The notes under the pieces: generated by a model
What the model saw: the letters and a program-made list of their open reading frames with translations, nothing else
Told to the model about the DNA's origin: nothing
The model's database searches: none
Translations under genes and position numbers: made by a program
In this document: positions 12,552 through 27,489 of the stretch, in pieces
Numbering within the stretch: position 1 is the stretch's first letter
Layout: every line of letters begins with the position of its first letter
NCBI RefSeq assembly: GCF_947623445.1
Contig: NC_135244.1
Location: 15,562,860-15,626,859, forward strand
DNA: 64,000 bases
Direction: 5' to 3'
Source: Clavelina lepadiformis
Lineage: Eukaryota; Chordata; Ascidiacea; Aplousobranchia; Clavelinidae

Positions 12552-15500
12552 TCAGCTGGAAACGCTGGCAACTGCTTTTTTGGCTGCATCTCCAAAGTCC
12601 TCTGCCGACGTTATGGGAAGTTTACTTTCTTCTAAAATTCTTTTGGCCTCGTTCACGTTCATACCTGAGAATACAAATGCGTAACACAATAGAAATGCAA
12701 ATCACTTGGATAAAATAAATTATAATAGGAGTTTATTAAACTACTGTATGTCCAAATGTCATGCACGATATAATTCAAACGTTAGAAATATATCAATAGG
12801 TTCACTCACCTTCTAACCTGACCACTAAAGGAACGTTAATATTTAATTCTCTGCCAGCTTTTACAATTCCATTGGCAATGATTTTGCAATCAACAATACC
12901 ACCAAATATGTTAACTAAAATTGCTTTCACCTGAAAAATATTTGCATTTACTTAATTATTTAACAGCAAAACTCGAAGAAAAGTAAGTAAATTTATAGAA
13001 TGTTAACACAGAAAGCACTACAAGCCCATGTAATAGCACTCAGGCGCATAATAACGCAGCAGAACTGCGTCTGTGTGCGAAATTAAATCAAGGCTAAATG
13101 AAAAGCGCCTGATACCAACAACTTTTGCAAACAAATGCAACAATTTTTTACCTTTTCATCAGACATAACTATTTTGAACGCGTGATAGACCTGGTGTTCC
13201 TGTACTCCACCTCCGAGATCAAGGAAATTGGCGGGAGATCCACCACAGTGTTGAATAATGTCCATGGTTGCCATTGCTAAACCAGCACCGTTCACTGTAC
13301 AAGTAATACATACAAAATAAGGTGGTATAAAGAAAAACACTAGTTTCGTATTGCCAGCCCACAGGGTTTACTTTGTTCTTGAAATTATCTGTACATCACA
13401 AAAACTATAGTTGAGCTCTTATGTAGTTTACAACGCAACTTAACATATTGTAATATCACTTAATCTTCCATGTCAAAAAAACATCATACTGTGGATTAAC
13501 AACAAAAAAACAGTAACAATACCATTATAAGAACCTACCTAAACATGCTATATTTCCATCCATAGAAATGTAACTTAAACCACTGTTAGTGGCATCTACT
13601 TCTTTGGGATCACTTTCACTTTTGTCTTCTAATGCGAAGATATCTTTCTGCCGGAACTCAGCGTTGTCATCAAAATTTACTTTGGCATCAAAACAAACAA
13701 CTGTAAAAGAAACAGCATGCTGCAATTATTATGGGACATTACTTGTCAACGTATTTCATACCTGGAATTGCAACTACAATAAAACCTTGTTAATTCAAAC
13801 CCCCTTTATCTAACAATAATCTGTCAGTAACGGATTTCATCTGATCCGCAAACCTCACTGTCCAACTTTGACACAGCAATTTAGGAACGAATATGCCAAA
13901 TCAATAAAAAAACTACTTGCTAACCAGAGTCAAGTCAAGTTTTTATACTTTTCACACTTCGTTACTTGTTTTAGATGTAGTCATTGACCAATTTTCTAAA
14001 CTTTTTTACCTGAATCGCTCATTTTGGGCGCAATTACAGTGCATCTTCAATGCAGTTTTTGCATCTTATTAATCTAGTGTTGTTCTAAATGCATGCATTG
14101 TAACATTATTCTGATTTCGATATAATTCGGATACTGCATCACACTAAACTTTTTTGGCAAAGAAAAGTGGTCTGGATTAACAAAGTATAACTCTACTCTC
14201 CAACATTATCGTTTATAACTTCATTATACTGCAGTTAAATGAAACAAACTTTTTTCAATTGGCAAAAATTTCAGGAAAAAAGTAGTTCTTACTAAACTAC
14301 ACATATTCAGCTAAAACTAAACAATGAAAACAATTTCTCAATTTAAACTCCAGAAGTCAAATCATGTAAAAAATTAAAAACCTGATATTAAAATGATGCA
14401 TAACTTGCTCACCATCGCCGTCTGGAGTTTCACCAAATGGATTGATTTCAACTTGAGTTGCATCTACTTTAATAAATAATTCATACAACTTCTTAATCTG
14501 TTCTGCTGCTTTCTGGGCCTTTTCTCCAACAAACCCCAAGTTTTCTGCCATTTTTGCAGCTTGCAAATCGTAAATTCCTTTATTGATGTCAATTGCATCC
14601 TATAAAAGACAGATATAAGATTAAGATGGAGTAAAGTGTTTATAATTCAAATTCATGTGTACAAGGAATGTAAGAGCCAGTTTTTCCATAGTTTCTGTTT
14701 ATAGAAAATATACAGCTTTAAAAAACAAATGCTGTTACCAGTGCTCCAGTACATACCTTAAATATAAGATGAGGTGTCTTTTCAGCAACTTCTTCAATGT
14801 CCATGCCTCCTGCAGGACTGCCAACCATGACAGGACCATTGTGTGCTCTATCCATCAAAATAGCGAAGTAAGTTTCCCTGGCAATGTCCAGGGCTTCTGC
14901 TACCATGACCTGTTGATGAAAGACACAAACAACATGCTTGTTGGAATAATGGGAGAAATAATTTTGTCTACCTTAGTTTGTTTAAACTTGCTACAATAAA
15001 TATTAATATTTTATGTATTGATAAACCTCTAGGAAATCTTTAAAAAGATTTATGAGGTCAACCTCCATTAATCGTACATTTTTCACTTGAACACCAGCAG
15101 GTGGTGTTTGCTTCGTAATCAGGTTGTAGCCAATCATCTCTTTGCAAAGTTCCAATACCTTTTTCGGATCTTTCGTTAAATGAACTCCACCTTTCAACCC
15201 ACTGGTGAAGTGACCCTTACCTCGTCCTCCAGCTAATATCATGGCTTTAATAACTAATTCTTTTGCATTGGTATTCACTGATCAAACAAAGAAAATATAA
15301 TCTATAAGAATACAATCTTACTAATTACATGATTTTTATGTTACTTTATTTCATTTATCTTAAAAATTGCACAAATAATACTGGGCATTGTGCAAAAAGA
15401 CCACGGAAAATTTAAAGCATTCAATTTTAACTCAAGTTTATACAAAAATGTTCATATTTACTGTAGAAAATGGCATATGCACTAAACACAAGGTCACAGT

Positions 15501-15868
15501 TTACTGACATAAATCTTGTGCAGCACTTTCAGCTGCAGGTGCTGAATCTACCAAATGAAACCTTTGCACATTCACACTGTAATCCTCCATCAACTTTTTG
15601 CTTTGGTATTCCTGTAAATTTAACCATCTTTTGCAAGTTATAGGACTGATCCTGGAAGCCTAAAAAAGATAAAAAAACAAGTGTTCAATAAAAGATCTGG
15701 TGACTAGTGATTTATGAAGAGAAATCATGGGTATCAGCATACTTCCTAAGTGCAAATGTTTTCATATATATATACACACCATAGTAAGGTTACCTGTTTT
15801 GTAAGCCTGGATAGTAATTTATGGTTTGCACCACATCTTATCAGTTGATGCCCAACACACAAGGCCAT
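12552..15868 (-). CDS. SUCLG2: Succinate-CoA ligase [GDP-forming] subunit beta, mitochondrial
   Basis: Nine coding exons, complement of 15794-15868, 15509-15659, 15078-15277, 14757-14909, 14413-14599, 13539-13700, 13152-13294, 12810-12930 and 12552-12664, all with GT-AG borders and consistent phases, give 434 aa; the vertebrate protein is about the same length. With the alpha subunit it makes GTP (or GDP) and succinate from succinyl-CoA in the mitochondrial TCA cycle. Exon 1 plus the start of exon 2 form a basic, Ser/Arg-containing, acid-free transit peptide before [10 protein letters not shown] (about residues 35-44). The ATP-grasp part carries [11 protein letters not shown] (about 87-97), [24 protein letters not shown] and [14 protein letters not shown]. 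The CoA-ligase-like C-terminal part carries [23 protein letters not shown] and [16 protein letters not shown] and [15 protein letters not shown] fit SUCLG2 better than the ATP-specific SUCLA2. One residue, Met in KAMILAGG, is Gln in the vertebrate form as I remember it. No defect is visible. Confidence 0.95.
15794..15868 (-). other. SUCLG2: SUCLG2 first coding exon (short, transit-peptide exon)
   Basis: A 75-base exon runs from ATG (15868-15866) to a donor CAG|GTAACC. It is exactly 25 codons, phase 0, matching the phase-0 start of exon 2. Its translation begins [12 protein letters not shown] and ends LLSRLTKQ: it has no acidic residue and several basic ones, as expected of a mitochondrial presequence. 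It lies 134 bases upstream of exon 2 in the direction of transcription. It is too short to stand out as an ORF, so it was found by frame and splice fit; a more distant first exon cannot be excluded. Confidence 0.75.
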
Positions 15869-17010
15869 ACTAATTTACAACAGGTTAATCTTATAGTTTG
15901 GCTTGATGCTAAATTAATGATTTTCAATAAGAGTAAATATTTTAGACTTTAAAAAAACTGAAAGCCTAACATGCGGGTTTCATAACAGAATTTGCTTAGA
16001 TCTGTTCAGAATTTGTTATTTAAACAATTATAATATGTAACGAAATTTCATAAAATCTAAGATGAGAATGTTCAGACACACCTGATTGTAAAATTTCAGT
16101 AAATTTGGCAAATGACAAAGAGAAGGTAACTTTATACTTGAAAAAGTTCTCACAAAGTTATGATGGCTTTATAAAAAAGTATTTATTATGCAATTGGTGG
16201 TGAAAACAAAAGTGTAATGAAGTGTAAATTCAACACAACAATATCGCCATGGTTATGAATATTTATAACAAAGTTGACCAAACTGGTTGGACCTTCACCG
16301 AAATAGTTAATTTTGTATCACTGAAAAAGATTTTTCACGTAGAATACGATACAAGAATACATCTGTTGATCGCTATGGTAATAAACAATCATAATGTAAA
16401 TAGTTTTTTACAAACCTGCACTACAATACACCAGAGAAATATTTACAGTATTTAGAATCTCTGGATTCTGAACAGACTCTTTTCACAGGTTTCAAAGAAA
16501 TCAAGTCTTTCAATGTAATGGTCACCCTTATCTTTTAATTTTCTGGCATATGTTGGTTTGGATGCAACCATATCATATTAAAGAGCAGCCAGCGCCCCAA
16601 ACAAAACTTACTTCAAGATATGAGTACTAACATGAATTATTCCAGACAGCAATTATTCTACAACTTTGACTCAGCATTACCACCAGCGTTATTCCTAAAA
16701 AAATTAATACAGTAGAATCCAGATACGGATCTGGAAAACAGTTCTAATTCGCAATATTTCATGTATTTTTCGATAACTTCAGTTCATGCAAACATGAATA
16801 TCAAGAATTATCATTATCACTGCCAACGTTTTTTCTAAGAATTTCTAACACAACCATGTGAGCCCACTTAGGAAAGGGGGCAGGGGGAGCACAGACGCCT
16901 AGGAATTTGGACAAAGAGTCTTTATGATGATTAAAAATTTATTGGACTTACAAAACAAGATTAAGTTGGATTAACCTAACCCAGGTACTTAATCTTAAAC
17001 AGTCATGCCA
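15869..17010. other. Upstream region of SUCLG2, no gene recognised
   Basis: AT-rich sequence without recognised coding similarity. It presumably contains the SUCLG2 promoter (minus strand), but no TATA box or other element stands out. Confidence 0.4.
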
Positions 17011-17031
17011 TCATCATCATCATCATCATGT
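17008..17031. repeat. (CAT)n microsatellite
   Basis: Seven to eight tandem ATC/CAT trinucleotides in an otherwise unremarkable AT-rich stretch. Confidence 0.85.
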
Positions 17032-17039
17032 GGGCAGTC

Positions 17040-17460
17040 CCGCGTAACTATAGTACCGAATTACTTTTTTTCAAGAAATTTCTGTCGGTTCCGGAACTCG
17101 GTACTTTTCACGTGATTATTTTAAAATTTTAACAAGCATGTTTTCAAAAATACATGTCCATTAATCCTTAATACCAATTTTAGCATCTGTTGATCTTTAT
17201 TACTTTATAAATGTCAAGTACAATTTCAAAGGAGTAAAGTCACATATGTTTAGGCCTGGAATAACCTTTACCGGGGACATAATAACGGAAAACATTGCAC
17301 TTGCAGTAGCATCTTTTACACACAAAAAAACGAGTACCGGAACCGTCGGTAAATATTTTGCCAAGAACCAGTACCTTTACGGAATAACGACGGTACCTCC
17401 CAAGAACCGACTGCTCACCTCTGTAAAGAATTTGGCAATTGCGCATGTACCGGTAATTCC
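17040..17460. repeat. Fold-back repeat rich in ACCGG/GGTAC words
   Basis: The left part has GTCGGTTCCGGAACTCGGTAC (near 17082-17103). The right part has GAGTACCGGAACCGTCGG (near 17332) and GACGGTACCTCCC further on, roughly its reverse complement. Short frames open on both strands here because the DNA is quasi-palindromic. It is probably a decayed inverted-repeat (MITE-like) element; target-site duplications were not found. Confidence 0.4.
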
Positions 17461-17469
17461 CCTTACGTG

Positions 17470-19580
17470 ATACAACAACTTAATGCAAAAATATTCTGTG
17501 ACCCATGGTCCATACATTGTACTGTATTACAGTATATTTAAGTTCGCCCATAGTATTCAGTTACAGATGAATGTTGAAGATTAAAGTTTACAGGTAAATG
17601 AAAATTCAACGTTTTAAAAATTTAAAAAAATTGTGACTAATTATAGCAAGTCAAACGTTTTGTAATGAAATGGTTGTTTGTCGTACCTTAACCTGTAAGG
17701 TTGATCACTTCACTACAATGTTTGTCTGTTGAATTGTTTATTGCGCTCGATGTTGTTATATGAGTCTCAAGGTCGTTGTTCTGCTTTTCTTAATCTTAGA
17801 ATCAATTGTTCACCTTAGCGAATTGGTTTCACAAGAATGACAACAGCATATTCAGATTATATTGAAGCTTCTTTGAACGAATACATTTAGATAAAACATT
17901 GGCACAGCAGCTACAGCAAAAATGCTGCTGTGCTATTTTTTTAACACACGAATTGATTGAATGACTGCGACTGACTCACGTAATATAGGCATACACAACA
18001 ATTATGTCACGACTTTAAAACAATGAACACGAAGTAATGACTACACTAGGCGATACAAAATTCAATCAAAAACAAAAACAATGAGCGGGTTTGCCAAACC
18101 AGAAGCTCGTCAGAATTTTTATATCACGTTTAATGAAAGCGATTTCCGTAAACAACACAGTATAATATCTTCTTTTAATCTTATCGTGACAGTTTAATAA
18201 ACAAGTTTAAAACTATACTGTACTAGCAAAGCAGAAGGGAACAAAAAAATGCTTCTTAGATGTCATAATTGATCATTTGAGATACAATAAGACGAGAAGT
18301 ACAAGCATGTTTTTGGCTTATACGACCAAATGAATACAATTTAGGCCTAAATTAACTTGTTGTGTTTAACTTACGTGAGTATTGTGGTGTGCAAATTGAC
18401 AGTTTAAAACATTTGAATTCCTTAAATTCACTTGTAAAGGATTTACTTTAAACCTAATCAGTAACTTAATACTATTTACGCTTTGTCCCCCCCCCCAGAT
18501 ATTTTCAGAAGTTGGCGCCTATGAACCATAGTCAATACATACCATGCCAACATGGGGTAAGTATTGACTATATATGAACACAACCATTAAATGTGAAAAA
18601 AACAATTAGCCTATTATGAACAAATATCTAAACAATTACAGACGGTTTTAAAACATTTATATGTAAAAATTATACGTTAACCCTATTCTAACTAGACTTG
18701 GCTTCTCCCGCACACAGTCATAGCAAAACGTGGCGTATAGTTGCATTGTTTGCTGTAGAAACTTGAAATTTGGTGACTTTTCCTAAAAAATGTTCAGCTA
18801 TCTGTCCATGTTTGTTTGATAAAGTTGGATTTTGTAATTTTTGAGATATTGCGATATTTTCATAATTTTGCCCTGCTTTACTCTGCTCTCCGCATTGAAG
18901 CGTATTACTCATTTACGCACCAATAACTCGACTAACTATTTTCTTTCGTTCTCTTCTCGCGGTCAGCTGGTTTTCCGCACAGCGGGGGCGCGGCGTAACA
19001 AGAAGAATTTCTAGAAACGTGTCACTTTTAGAAATACTTAATTTACACTAAATTCACTTTCTTTAGTTTTACAATTATGATGTATACAGGAAGCCAGATG
19101 ATTTTTCTACTAACCTGTCAAAATCCGATCAGTTTACGACGTATAGTTTTCTAGTAATTAACGATTGAAAATGTGTGTGCGGGGTCGGCCACACCTAGTT
19201 TTTTAGTAAACTCGCGAGCCTGGTTAGGATAGGGTATGTTTATTTATAAGGCTAATGAACTAGTCAATTTTCAACACTCATCTCATAACTATTTTAGATA
19301 TTTACTGCAACTACTGCAGACTGCTTTGACATATTTTCAAGATTAAGTACTGTAACCAGTTACTGGATTGAAAAGTGACCACCGGCGCCACTTGAGTCTT
19401 CAGCTTCGGAATAAGAGGGGTTTCCTTTCAGTAGGCCTACTACCATCTATTGGACAGCATTGACATTATTCTCCGTACATCACTGTCGATGTACCAGAGA
19501 ATGTTCCATCTTGCAACGAACAGTATTGTCATCAAATCTTCCAAAGCCGGGTACACAAATGGCAAGCCGATTACACAATT
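17470..19580. other. Intergenic, no gene recognised
   Basis: No coding similarity is recognised. A run of C (9 bases) lies at about 18487-18495. Confidence 0.45.
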
Positions 19581-19670
19581 GGTATTTTCTTACTTCCGTA
19601 AACGGTGGCCGGTGAAGTAGACATTTATTTTATCGGTCGCCGTTTACCGAAGTAAGAAATTGAAAATACG
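19581..19670. repeat. Imperfect inverted repeat with about 30-base arms
   Basis: The left arm (about 19584-19614) contains TCTTACTTCCGTAAACGG. The right arm (about 19630-19662) is its near reverse complement, CCGTTTACCGAAGTAAGA. The spacer is about 16 bases. On one strand it would form a long stem, consistent with a small fold-back element or a MITE remnant. Confidence 0.65.
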
Positions 19671-20389
19671 TTAAACTGCAATTATGCTAGTCAGTGAATT
19701 GAAATGCTAATTTTTCAATTTTAAACGATTTACTAGTTTTTCCAAGGTGTAAATCAACCTAAAACTAATTCTCTCTGACACAAACTCTTACTTTTTATAA
19801 TTGAATTACTAAGCTAGGCTGCGAATTGAAAGAAACGTTGCCTTTCAACTTAAAATCACGTTTTAATTAAAATAAGCAAAATTAAACATTTTAATTAAAC
19901 CTTAATGTCAATTTCAGCATTCGCTCATTCGCTGTTCTTTTTTAATGTACACGTGTCTGATAAAGCCGCCAGAAGGCAGAAGTGAGATCAAACATGCTTT
20001 AGCTTGGATTAACTTGTTGCCTGTAGCAAGACCGAGGCAAATATTGTACATGCAATTATGCAGAAGGATTTACTATACAAAAATGACAAAATGTACTGGT
20101 AAAGAGGCTACCGGCCAGTATGGACTGTAAGTTTTTTGTGCACCGGACAGCGTAAATTTCACAGACTGGTGTGCACTGTGCACCAAACATCGCTGTTTGT
20201 GAAACACCTAATTTACAAAGTAGCGTTTCGAATCTATTTTGATCACCAGATAGCTATACGTTGTGTAACGGACATGACCGGTGCAAACTTCAGAAATGGG
20301 AATTGTAACAAAGGATTATGGTGAAACGCTACAAGATCAAATGCGTAGCGTTACACCGAAGTCCGAAAATCTCTAAATGTTGAGACCCT

Positions 20390-20790
20390 ATTTCTTTGAA
20401 TTGAGAGGTCCCAACTACGATGGTTTGGTTATATCACCAGAACGCCTTAGGAAAAACTTGTAAACCAAGTCGTCATAATTCCACATCTACCTGTAAACAA
20501 GCAACGGGTCGACCAAGGACCAGGTGGTACAATTACATCAGTGACGTGGCCTTGTCACGACTCGGTATCACTTTAGCTTGGCCGAACTTGCAGACGTGGC
20601 GAAAGATCGAAAACTGTTCCGCGAGATCGAAACGATGCTACCCCTACGACCCTACTAAGAGGAAGAAGGGGGTTTGAAATGAGAGAGAGAGACAAAAAAT
20701 CGCAACTTGCACATAGACGAGCTTGGTGACCGGAGCTGAAGTGATGTGGAATCATCGCCGAGTTAAGTCTGGCAAAAATCTCCTAACCAG
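20390..20790 (+). mobile_element. Degraded 3' end of a non-LTR retrotransposon (LINE), RT C terminus
   Basis: In one frame the DNA reads QLRWFGYITRTP-stop-EKLVNQVV. After a frameshift, another frame (20420-20677) reads GRPRTRWYNYISDVALSRLG and ends KRKKG. These are the familiar final blocks of LINE reverse-transcriptase polyproteins (RWxGHVxRMP and GRPxxRWxDxI types). A stop and at least one frameshift show it is dead. The tail (20715-20775) includes GCTTGGTGACCGG and GGAATCATCGCCG and recurs at 46025-46080, so it is probably the element's 3' UTR. The clade cannot be assigned from this fragment. Confidence 0.7.
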
Positions 20791-22395
20791 TTTTATTTTG
20801 TACAAATTATAGCAATCTGTTTCTTTGCAGACCTAACGAGGAAGAATTTTAAGATTAGATAGTATTTTGATATGAGAGCTAACCCTACTATTACGATCAT
20901 TATAGCCTATATCAGCGTTTATAAATCGGGGGGGAGATCTTGCAAGTCTAGGTTGGAAAGTAATTGCTTTTGTGAACGTAAACTATCCGCACAAGAAAAC
21001 TTTATTGTAGTTGAGCGTTTATTGTGAGTTTTAGCCTAATGCGCTCAACCAATGCTCTCAAAGAGATATGGCCAAGTCACATCTTAATCGGTGTTAAAGA
21101 GCTTTGGAGTCAACCTATTATAGCAGGAAAAGGTGCACCCATGGGAGATGGAACCTATGTGACAGAAGCCTATTTCACCATCTTGTGGTTCTACGTTACT
21201 TGTTTACGATTTCAAAACGACCTATGTTATAAGTTTTCTCCTACACTACAATAAACTGTGTTAATGACTTAGCCAAGGAAGTTGCGGCATTTTTTTGAAA
21301 ATATGAGCAAAAAGTAAGTTTTTTAGAAAGCACAAGAAATTTAATTTCGATCAATGAAAATAGATTTGAAGTAATAAAACTTTGCAGATAATAAGCATAG
21401 TAATTGAGAAATAGAATAGAACAAGTTATGTTAAGCTTCTTGTTAGATGACCAGCAGCGGAGGGTTTTGAAGAGAAATGGTGGCCAGTGGTCCCTTTCAG
21501 CCATGGTAGCTCATGACTACCCTTTATTGTATTTTAAGCTTAATATTTATTTCTAAACGTCTTGCCCTTTATTTCTCCAATAAATGAGGACACTAGGTGT
21601 GTGCAAAACATGAAACCCTTAAGATTTTATTCGCACCTACCACTGTTGCTACTATGAAAAAGTTGGCCTAAGCCGTAAGGTGTACTGTGGACTTACCACG
21701 TTTAGAATAACCTATAAATAATTAATCCAAAGGTTGTCTATTTTTTGTTTGACGTTCGTATTGTTTTTCGTTAATAAACATTACCGAAATGCGTATTACC
21801 AAAAATGCGAGGAAGAGAGAACTCGAGAGAGAACAAGGGAAAAAACACGCGTACCCTTGCGGATCTGGCACGAAAATTAGCCTGAAATTTGTTGAACTTT
21901 TTACTATTACTCGTCGTACGTTTGGTCGATTACCACAATTAAAACATTCCTAACACAGCAAGACATCTCTCTGTCTAACCGCGTAATCGGTTTTCTTTTA
22001 AGTGCAGCAGGAAGCGAGAAAAACGAATGTCTTCCAGCTTTACTCGTGCAGTCAAACCAACACGAGCAACCAAAGATTGTTGCGACAAAAGTACTTTTAA
22101 TTTATCACATTTACTTTGCGATGTCATATCAATCTAGTACAGGACTGCTCCACCCAGTATTTCACTGCACTATGGCATACAAGTACGTATGTGGTGTATG
22201 CATGGCGGGGAACGTATCACCGATCTTACTTTAAAGATTAATGGATTACCGATTAATGAAAAGCAGCGTATATCATAACATAACGTAACTTAAGTATGAT
22301 AACGCCAGTATAATTATTTATCGTTACATATCGCGTCACCTCACAATTTTATCAATGACTCTGATCATTTCCCTCATTATTATTTCAACTATAAT
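20790..22395. other. Intergenic, no gene recognised
   Basis: Mixed-composition DNA without recognised genes. Short open frames at 21024-21254 and 21241-21504 show no familiar motifs. Confidence 0.4.
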
Positions 22396-22414
22396 TTCTA
22401 TGGCACGTCACGGG

Positions 22415-22545
22415 TTGCCATACCGTCCTTATTTCTAAGATTTGTCCTTATTTTGAAGGTCTGTGTCTTAGAAAATATTTTTGTCCTTGTTTCTAAGAAA
22501 CGTCCTTATTTTCACTTGCGTCCTTATTTTTTCTTTATTGTCTAA
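22415..22545. repeat. Degenerate GTCCTTATT repeat
   Basis: The word GTCCTTATTTCTAAG or shortened forms (GTCCTTATTTT, GTCCTTGTTTCTAAG) occurs about five times in 130 bases with irregular spacing. It is a decayed short tandem array or part of an unknown element that also covers the reading frame at 22564-22821 (-). Confidence 0.45.
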
Positions 22546-23484
22546 TTTTCAGGGCAGAGGTTCCTATTTTGGGCATTTCGACCAGTATACTATACCATTT
22601 TGTACCCAAGATATACCAAAATTAAGAACGTGCAAGTAGTGTTTCTTTTTTTGAGGTACATCGATTGCCTTCTCCTGTTGCGCACTGTTTAAGGTAGTGC
22701 TTTTCTTTCGCTTTCTAGTCGTCCTTATTTGTATTTGTCCAGACCGATGGTGACCTTGGTTAGAATGGACTTTGATCTTTGATCGACCCACCGCGAGCTT
22801 TCTCTGGCTTCCGCCGGGCACAAAAACGTAGCACCGAGATATGATTGTTCTTGGGCTTGGGTTTTTTTTATTTGTTTATTTTTGTTTATTTACCCACACA
22901 AATGATAAAAATAAAAGATACCACAAACGCAAAGTTTAAAAATCTCGATTTACATGAAAAGCATTTTTGTATCTTATAATTAATCACCTTGTGTTCTTAC
23001 ATTCATTGTGTGCTGCATACAGAATTTTATGAAAGCAGCAAATTCGGTTTGAAAAACAAAAAATGTTTTAGATCTTTCACAACGTTATCAATCAATTTTT
23101 AACGATTTTGGTCGGATTACTTCCCAAATTTATTGATATTTTTATAAGCAAAAACTTTGATACAGAATGAGATTAGTCTATTTAGTAAAAGTAGCAAAGC
23201 TGAAAAGGCTTAAAATGTGCTCAAAAATATTAACAGCTGTTAGGACTGAGATAAAAGTGTATGGCAGCTTAATGTTTAACAATTTCATTGTAGTTTTGCA
23301 CATCTAATATATATAATTAATGTTAGTGATGTAAACTAGCATACAGGCCATTCTGAAAAGTTAATTTGTCCATTTACGTTCTGAAAATTTGGAATCTTTT
23401 ACTTTTAACAAGACGTAGGCTAAGTTGCATAGTATAGAATTACCACTTTGCCTGTATTGGTAACGGTGCTGCTGTTCAGAAATA

Positions 23485-27284
<3,800 letters not shown>

Positions 27285-27478
27285 TAGACAATATATAAGA
27301 TGTGTATGTAAATGAAACGCAGCCATCAAGTACTTGCTTCGTTTGAAGAAAGTTTTCAGTCTACATCAGCATTTCATCGTCTAATTTTATTCAATGTTAA
27401 ACTCACAAAAGAATCTTCTTTTTTTATTGTAATCATAAATATCATTCCAGTATTTAATTGATGTTTGTCCGCCTTATA

Positions 27479-27484
27479 AATAAA
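27479..27484 (+). terminator. Poly(A) signal AATAAA, copy 1
   Basis: AATAAA about 195 bases after the copy 1 stop. The same signal at the same distance follows copy 2 (35634-35639). Confidence 0.6.
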
Positions 27485-27489
27485 CCGAA

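Noticed and set aside
12552..15868. Assignment as SUCLA2 (ATP-specific beta subunit)
   Set aside because: [23 protein letters not shown] and [12 protein letters not shown] match the GTP-specific subunit better.
17240..17470. Overlapping open frames on both strands
   Set aside because: They arise from a quasi-palindromic fold-back; no protein similarity.
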